Shown here piece by piece: positions 60,395 to 64,000 of a DNA stretch of 64,000 nt. The translations under genes were made by a program, and so were the position numbers. The stretch lies in the NCBI RefSeq assembly GCF_002744755.1, contig NZ_KZ319289.1, positions 372,001 to 436,000 on the forward strand, given 5' to 3'. The number at the start of each line of letters is the position of its first letter. Positions within the stretch are counted from its first letter, which is position 1. A model generated the notes under the pieces. That model worked only from the letters and a program-made list of their open reading frames with translations. It had not been told where the DNA came from and ran no database searches. This DNA is from Leeuwenhoekiella nanhaiensis (GTDB lineage Bacteria > Bacteroidota > Bacteroidia > Flavobacteriales > Flavobacteriaceae).

Positions 60395-60419
60395 AAATGC
60401 CGCGTAGGGTAGTGTGGTT

Positions 60420-60491
60420 ACTGCCTTTAGCATTTTTTATACTGAAATAAATTCAGCATAAGAGGTTGCAATCAGTCAAATCTTTCCTCTT
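60420..60491 (-). promoter_or_regulatory. SAM-II riboswitch aptamer in the metK leader
   Basis: The minus-strand RNA has P1 AAGAGG (60491-60486) pairing with CCTCTT (60465-60460), loop sequence AAAGATTTGACTGATTGCAA that matches the SAM-II core pattern GATTT.AC..ATTGCAA, and a 3' segment ATGCTAAAGGCAGT whose CAGT (60423-60420) can pair with ACTG of the loop (60476-60473) to form the H-type pseudoknot. A 9-bp hairpin (TATGCTGAA/TTCAGTATA) is inserted between P1 and the 3' strand. Position right at the start of a metK transcript fits a SAM sensor. Assigned by eye from the known SAM-II consensus. Confidence 0.75.
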
Positions 60492-60499
60492 TTGAGCGG

Positions 60500-60529
60500 C
60501 AAATGTAGGGATTTTGAAAGTATTACAAA
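60500..60529 (-). promoter_or_regulatory. Promoter of metK
   Basis: Minus strand TTTG (60529-60526), 18-bp spacer, TACATTTG (60507-60500). The predicted start near 60494 is 3 bases before P1 of the SAM-II aptamer. Confidence 0.62.
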
Positions 60530-60648
60530 ACGCATGCTGCTATCTTGTGAAAAATTTACGTTTCCTAAAATTTCCCTGTTTTTGTTTGGATATCTATAAA
60601 AGGTTTTGCAATCTTTGTCGCTCACAAAGTTCAGACTTTTACTGAAAT

Positions 60649-60752
60649 GTTATCAAGAAAGGCGGAGGGATTAGACCCTGTGAAGCCTTAGCAACCCTTC
60701 CCCCGGGATGAAGGTGCTACATTCTACAACAGCGCAGCTGATGATAGATAAC
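60649..60752 (+). promoter_or_regulatory. SAM-I (S-box) riboswitch upstream of metY
   Basis: P1 is GTTATC (60649-60654) with GATAAC (60747-60752). Between them lie the S-box core blocks in order: AAGAAAGGCGGAGGGATTAG, ACCCTGTGAAGCCTTAGCAA, CC, and AAGGTGCTACATTC, then the P4 hairpin ending in GATGATAGATAAC. This is the SAM-I consensus (AGAG.GG.GGAGGGA...CCC..UGAA.CC..GCAACC...GGUGC.A.UUC). Downstream is an 8-bp hairpin AGTCATTT/AAATGACT (60758-60779) with a weak U tail that may be part of the expression platform. A likely promoter is TTTG 60585-60588 and AATCTTTG 60610-60617 (one mismatch). Confidence 0.9.
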
Positions 60753-60875
60753 TAACGAGTCATTTTTCTAGAAATGACTTTACTAATTTCTTAATAACAT
60801 TTTTCTTGTAAATGATGCCGAAGGCCGGCAGCAGACTTTGGGTTTAATTTATTTTCAACTCAAAAAAACAGAAAA

Positions 60876-62168
60876 ATGAGTACACACCAATTTTCGACTC
60901 AGGCGCTACACGCCGGTCACGACACCACAGTTAACGGCGGTACCCGCGCGGTGCCTATTTACCAAACCACCAGCTACGTTTTTAACGACTCAGATCACGC
61001 GGCGGGTTTATTTAACCTGTCGCAGCCGGGTTACATTTACACCCGTTTAAACAATCCCACAAACGATATTCTTGAGCAACGTCTGGCTGCTCTTGAGGGC
61101 GGTATCGGTGCGGTGGTGACCGCTTCAGGAACAGCGGCGATCAACACCGCCCTGCTTACCCTATTGCGTGCAGGGGATCACATTGTGGCTTCCAGCAGTT
61201 TGTATGGTGGAACCTACAATTTACTTAGCGTGACGCTTCCGCGATTTGGGATCACCACGACTTTTGTGGACCCTTCAGAGGCTTCTAATTTTAAAAACGC
61301 GGTACAGGAGAACACCCGTGCGGTTTTCGTAGAATCTTTAGGTAACCCAAAATTAGACGTACTGGATCTCGAAGCAATTTCCGCTGTCGCGAAAGAAAGC
61401 CGCGTTCCACTTATTGTAGACAACACCGTCGCTACCCCCGCTTTGCTGAACCCTATCAAACACGGGGCGAATATTGTGATTCACTCCTTAACCAAATACA
61501 TCAACGGCAACGGAACCTCATTAGGCGGCGTTATCATTGATGCCGGTACCTTTGACTGGTCTAGCGGGAAGTTTCCGGAGTTTACCGAGCCTTCTGCCGG
61601 TTACCATGGTTTGGTGTATCACGAGGCTTTAGGGCCCGCGGCTTTTATCGCGAAAGTGCGGGTTGAAGGTTTACGCGATCACGGTGCAGCATTGAGTCCG
61701 TTTAACGCGTTTCAGATCATTCAGGGATTAGAGACGCTGACGATACGCATCAAGCAACACAGTGAGAATGCTTTAGCCCTGGCCGAATGGCTCGAAGCTC
61801 AGCCCGAAGTAACCTGGGTAAACTATCCCGGCCTGAAGAGCAGTGCGTATTATGATTTGGCTCAAAAATACTTATCTAAAGGACAAAGTGGTATCGTGAC
61901 TTTTGGTCTGAAGAGCGGCTTTGAAGGCGCAAAAACCGTAGCCGATAAAACGCAGATTTTTTCCCTTCTGGCAAATATTGGGGATATCAAATCCTTAATT
62001 ATTCATCCCGCGAGCACCACGCATCAGCAATTGCCTGACGAGGCGCAGGAATCAACTGGTGTGACTAAAGATTTGATCCGTCTTTCGGTAGGTCTGGAAG
62101 ATGTTGAAGATTTAAAAAATGATTTAAAAGCAGCTTTTGCACAGATTAAACAAACGGCAAATGCTTAA
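60876..62168 (+). CDS. metY: O-acetylhomoserine sulfhydrylase
   Basis: 430 aa PLP enzyme of the Cys/Met metabolism family. It makes homocysteine from O-acetylhomoserine and sulfide, using the product of the downstream MetX domain. PLP Lys207 lies in VIHSLTKYINGNGTSLGG; the substrate/PLP contacts YTRLNNPTNDILEQRLAALE, SSSLYGGTYNLL and the VDNTVATPAL strand are typical of MetY, and the 430-aa length with the SAGYHGLVYHEALG insert separates it from the shorter cystathionine gamma-synthase/MetZ group. It is under the SAM-I riboswitch, so SAM should lower its expression. The metX gene follows 57 bases later. Confidence 0.94.
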   Translation: MSTHQFSTQALHAGHDTTVNGGTRAVPIYQTTSYVFNDSDHAAGLFNLSQPGYIYTRLNNPTNDILEQRLAALEGGIGAVVTASGTAAINTALLTLLRAGDHIVASSSLYGGTYNLLSVTLPRFGITTTFVDPSEASNFKNAVQENTRAVFVESLGNPKLDVLDLEAISAVAKESRVPLIVDNTVATPALLNPIKHGANIVIHSLTKYINGNGTSLGGVIIDAGTFDWSSGKFPEFTEPSAGYHGLVYHEALGPAAFIAKVRVEGLRDHGAALSPFNAFQIIQGLETLTIRIKQHSENALALAEWLEAQPEVTWVNYPGLKSSAYYDLAQKYLSKGQSGIVTFGLKSGFEGAKTVADKTQIFSLLANIGDIKSLIIHPASTTHQQLPDEAQESTGVTKDLIRLSVGLEDVEDLKNDLKAAFAQIKQTANA

Positions 62169-62175
62169 AATTTAG

Positions 62176-62207
62176 AAACAGCCTTTGGGTAACCGAAGGC
62201 TGTTTTT
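62176..62207 (+). terminator. Terminator or attenuator between metY and metX
   Basis: AAACAGCCTT (62176-62185) pairs with AAGGCTGTTT (62196-62205), extended by GG/CC, then Ts. Because the metX fusion has no other clear promoter in the 57-bp gap, it may only reduce downstream transcription. Confidence 0.72.
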
Positions 62208-62225
62208 CAAATAAATATCCCTAAA

Positions 62226-64000
62226 ATGTTACACAAACTGAACCTTCCCGGGTTTAAGACCTTATCCGGTTTTCAACTGGACCTGCCACTCAGCTACGAG
62301 ACTTTTGGTCAGCAACTGGGCACGGCGCCGGTGATTTTGGTCAATCACGCCCTTACCGGAAATTCGCACGTAAGCGGTCCTGACGGCTGGTGGAATGAAA
62401 TTATAGGTGACGATAAATGCATCGACACCCGCAAATACAGCATCCTGTCTTTTAATATTCCCGGTAACGGCTATGACGGTTTTTTAATCGAAAACTATAA
62501 AGATTTTGTTGCACAGGATGTCGCGCGAGCTTTTTTAGAAGGCCTTAAAGCTCTCGAGATTACAGAGCTTTTTGCCATTATTGGTGGTTCACTGGGGGGT
62601 GGTATCGCCTGGGAAATGGTGACCCAGCAACCGGCGATTACACAGCATTTGATTCCTGTGGCCTCCGATTGGAAATCAACCGACTGGCTTATTGCCAACT
62701 GCCAGATTCAGGAGCAGATTCTCAAAAACTCCTCGCAGCCCGTACACGACGCGCGTATGCACGCGATGCTTTGCTATCGCACACCGGAATCGTTTAAGAG
62801 TAAATTTCAGCGCAGCACTAATGAGGACCTCAATATCTTTAATGTGGAAAGCTGGCTCGATCATCACGGCCATAAGTTGAAAGACCGTTTTCAGCTTTCG
62901 GCGTATAGGTTGATGAATCAATTGCTGAAAACCATAGATGTCACCCGTGGCCGCGAAGGTTTTAATGAAATCCTGAGTCAGGTTGAAGCCAATATTCATA
63001 TCATCGGGGTAGATTCTGATCTGTTTTTCACGCCTGCCGAAAACCGCGAGACTTACAAGCAGTTGGCTCAGGTTAAAAATAATGTGACCTATGGCGAAAT
63101 CAATTCGGTACACGGGCACGATGCCTTTTTAATCGAATTTGAACAGCTTGAGCAACTGCTGTATCCTGTTTTTAGAGCCGATAGTGCAAAGCTGAAAATT
63201 CTCAAATTTGGCGGAAAATCACTCGCAAACGGAAACGGCCTTGACACGGTTTTGAATATTATTAAAACCAAAGTTGATACCGGTGAGCGCATCGCTGTAG
63301 TGCTTTCGGCACGTGGTGGCGCGACCGATGAATTGGAAGCCATTCTGGAAGCAGCAGCTTCCGGACTTGAGTTTCAGCATCAGTTTGAAGCCTTTAAAAG
63401 CTATCAACAAAGTGATTTTGATGTTGACCTTTCTGAAGAGTTCAGTGAGCTGAAGCGTTTGTTTGAAGGTGTGGCGCTTTTAGGCGATTACAGCAAGAAA
63501 GTAAAAGATGAAATCCTTTCTTACGGCGAATTGATTTCGGTGAAAACCGTAACCCATCTGCTGCAAAAACAAGGCGTCAAAGCCCATTTTGCCGATTCGC
63601 GTAAGCTTATTACCACCAACGGCACTTTTGGTAATGCTCAGCCCAATGACAAGCGCTCCAAAGAGCAGGTGGTGAAGCATTTCGCCAAATACAACGGCGA
63701 TACCGTAAACATTGTGACCGGTTTTATCGCCAGTAATGAAAACAACCAGACCACAACTTTGGGTCGTAATGGCAGTAATTACACAGCTTCGCTACTGGCC
63801 AATTATCTGGATGCGGGCGAACTACAGAATTACACCCATGTTGACGGTATTTTTACCGCCAACCCCGATCTGGTGCCCGATGCTCAGAAGATTGAACGCT
63901 TGACCTATAGTGAGGCAAACGAACTCGCGAATTTTGGGACATCGGTGTTGCACGCCAAGACCATTATTCCGTTGATTGAAAAGAATATTCCATTACGCAT
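62226..64000 (+). CDS. Homoserine O-acetyltransferase-aspartokinase fusion, 3' end cut by window
   Basis: The ATG at 62226 opens a frame with no stop to the window end (591 codons visible). Residues about 1-320 are MetX (alpha/beta hydrolase): nucleophile Ser122 in IIGGSLGGGIAW, Asp265 in IGVDSDLFF, His298 in VHGHDAFLIEF; it acetylates homoserine. From about 324 follows an aspartokinase: LKILKFGGKSLANGNG (KFGG with Lys where most have Thr), VVLSARGGATDELEAI, GELISVKTVTHLL, TTLGRNGSNYTASLL, HVDGIFTANPDL, NELANFGTSVLHAKTI. Codons run in one frame across the junction (63150-63210). The missing part may hold ACT domains and homoserine dehydrogenase as in ThrA. Follows metY after a weak terminator; SAM-I control likely covers both. 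Confidence 0.9.
   Translation, partial: MLHKLNLPGFKTLSGFQLDLPLSYETFGQQLGTAPVILVNHALTGNSHVSGPDGWWNEIIGDDKCIDTRKYSILSFNIPGNGYDGFLIENYKDFVAQDVARAFLEGLKALEITELFAIIGGSLGGGIAWEMVTQQPAITQHLIPVASDWKSTDWLIANCQIQEQILKNSSQPVHDARMHAMLCYRTPESFKSKFQRSTNEDLNIFNVESWLDHHGHKLKDRFQLSAYRLMNQLLKTIDVTRGREGFNEILSQVEANIHIIGVDSDLFFTPAENRETYKQLAQVKNNVTYGEINSVHGHDAFLIEFEQLEQLLYPVFRADSAKLKILKFGGKSLANGNGLDTVLNIIKTKVDTGERIAVVLSARGGATDELEAILEAAASGLEFQHQFEAFKSYQQSDFDVDLSEEFSELKRLFEGVALLGDYSKKVKDEILSYGELISVKTVTHLLQKQGVKAHFADSRKLITTNGTFGNAQPNDKRSKEQVVKHFAKYNGDTVNIVTGFIASNENNQTTTLGRNGSNYTASLLANYLDAGELQNYTHVDGIFTANPDLVPDAQKIERLTYSEANELANFGTSVLHAKTIIPLIEKNIPLR

Noticed and set aside
1-64000. CRISPR arrays, insertion sequences, rRNA operon, replication origin
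   Set aside because: I found no regularly spaced direct repeats, transposase genes, terminal inverted repeats of an IS, rRNA sequence, or dnaA-box cluster in the window.

Overview
The window is chromosomal DNA of a member of the Bacteroidetes, almost certainly a marine-type Flavobacteriaceae. Several things point there: the -7 promoter motif TAnnTTTG in front of many genes in place of a sigma70 -10 box, the near absence of Shine-Dalgarno sequences, Bacteroidetes-only families (GLPGLI proteins, DUF5686 and CarboxypepD_reg outer-membrane proteins, 2TM domain, TonB-like energy transducers, the HEXXHXXGXXH lipoprotein protease) and a FolK-deoxynucleoside kinase fusion. I see no phage structural genes, integrase, transposase, CRISPR array or rRNA operon.

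Layout. 1-7 kb: a truncated metalloprotease gene, a hypothetical, tRNA-Gly and tRNA-Leu with separate terminators, mutS and a SpoU methyltransferase. 7-19 kb: folK-dNK fusion, queuosine-precursor transporter, AsmA-like and OmpA-like envelope proteins, nitroreductase, amidohydrolase, DegT aminotransferase, KDO transferase. 19.3-23.6 kb: a small module of four related acidic lipoproteins around a divergent pair made of a LexA-like XRE-S24 repressor and a radical SAM plus DUF4130 DNA-repair cassette, with a dyad operator between them. 23.7-33 kb: fabD, a flavin-type oxidase, folA next to a frame-broken fructosamine kinase, a class V aminotransferase, ergothioneine genes egtB-egtD, thyA. 33-45 kb: nucleoside transporter, bifunctional nuclease, etfBA, pdhB, DUF5686, soluble and membrane pyrophosphatases in tandem, App1-type phosphatase.

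45-58 kb: a GH53 lipoprotein, a second dNK, and a two-component system divergent from a four-gene secreted and outer-membrane operon (small exported protein, two GLPGLI proteins, TonB-receptor-like barrel). Three TTAAC-type repeats phased at 10 bp lie in front of that operon, as expected for an OmpR-type regulator. A transglutaminase-like protein and a hydroxyacid dehydrogenase follow.

59-64 kb: the methionine/SAM block. metK and metY-metX are divergent and are separated by 591 bp that carry two different SAM riboswitch classes: an inferred SAM-II aptamer with a 13-nt perfect anti-aptamer in the metK leader, and a SAM-I (S-box) element in front of metY. The last gene fuses homoserine O-acetyltransferase to aspartokinase and runs off the window. 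SAM synthesis, homoserine activation, sulfhydrylation and the entry step of the aspartate pathway are thus gathered under SAM-sensing RNAs.
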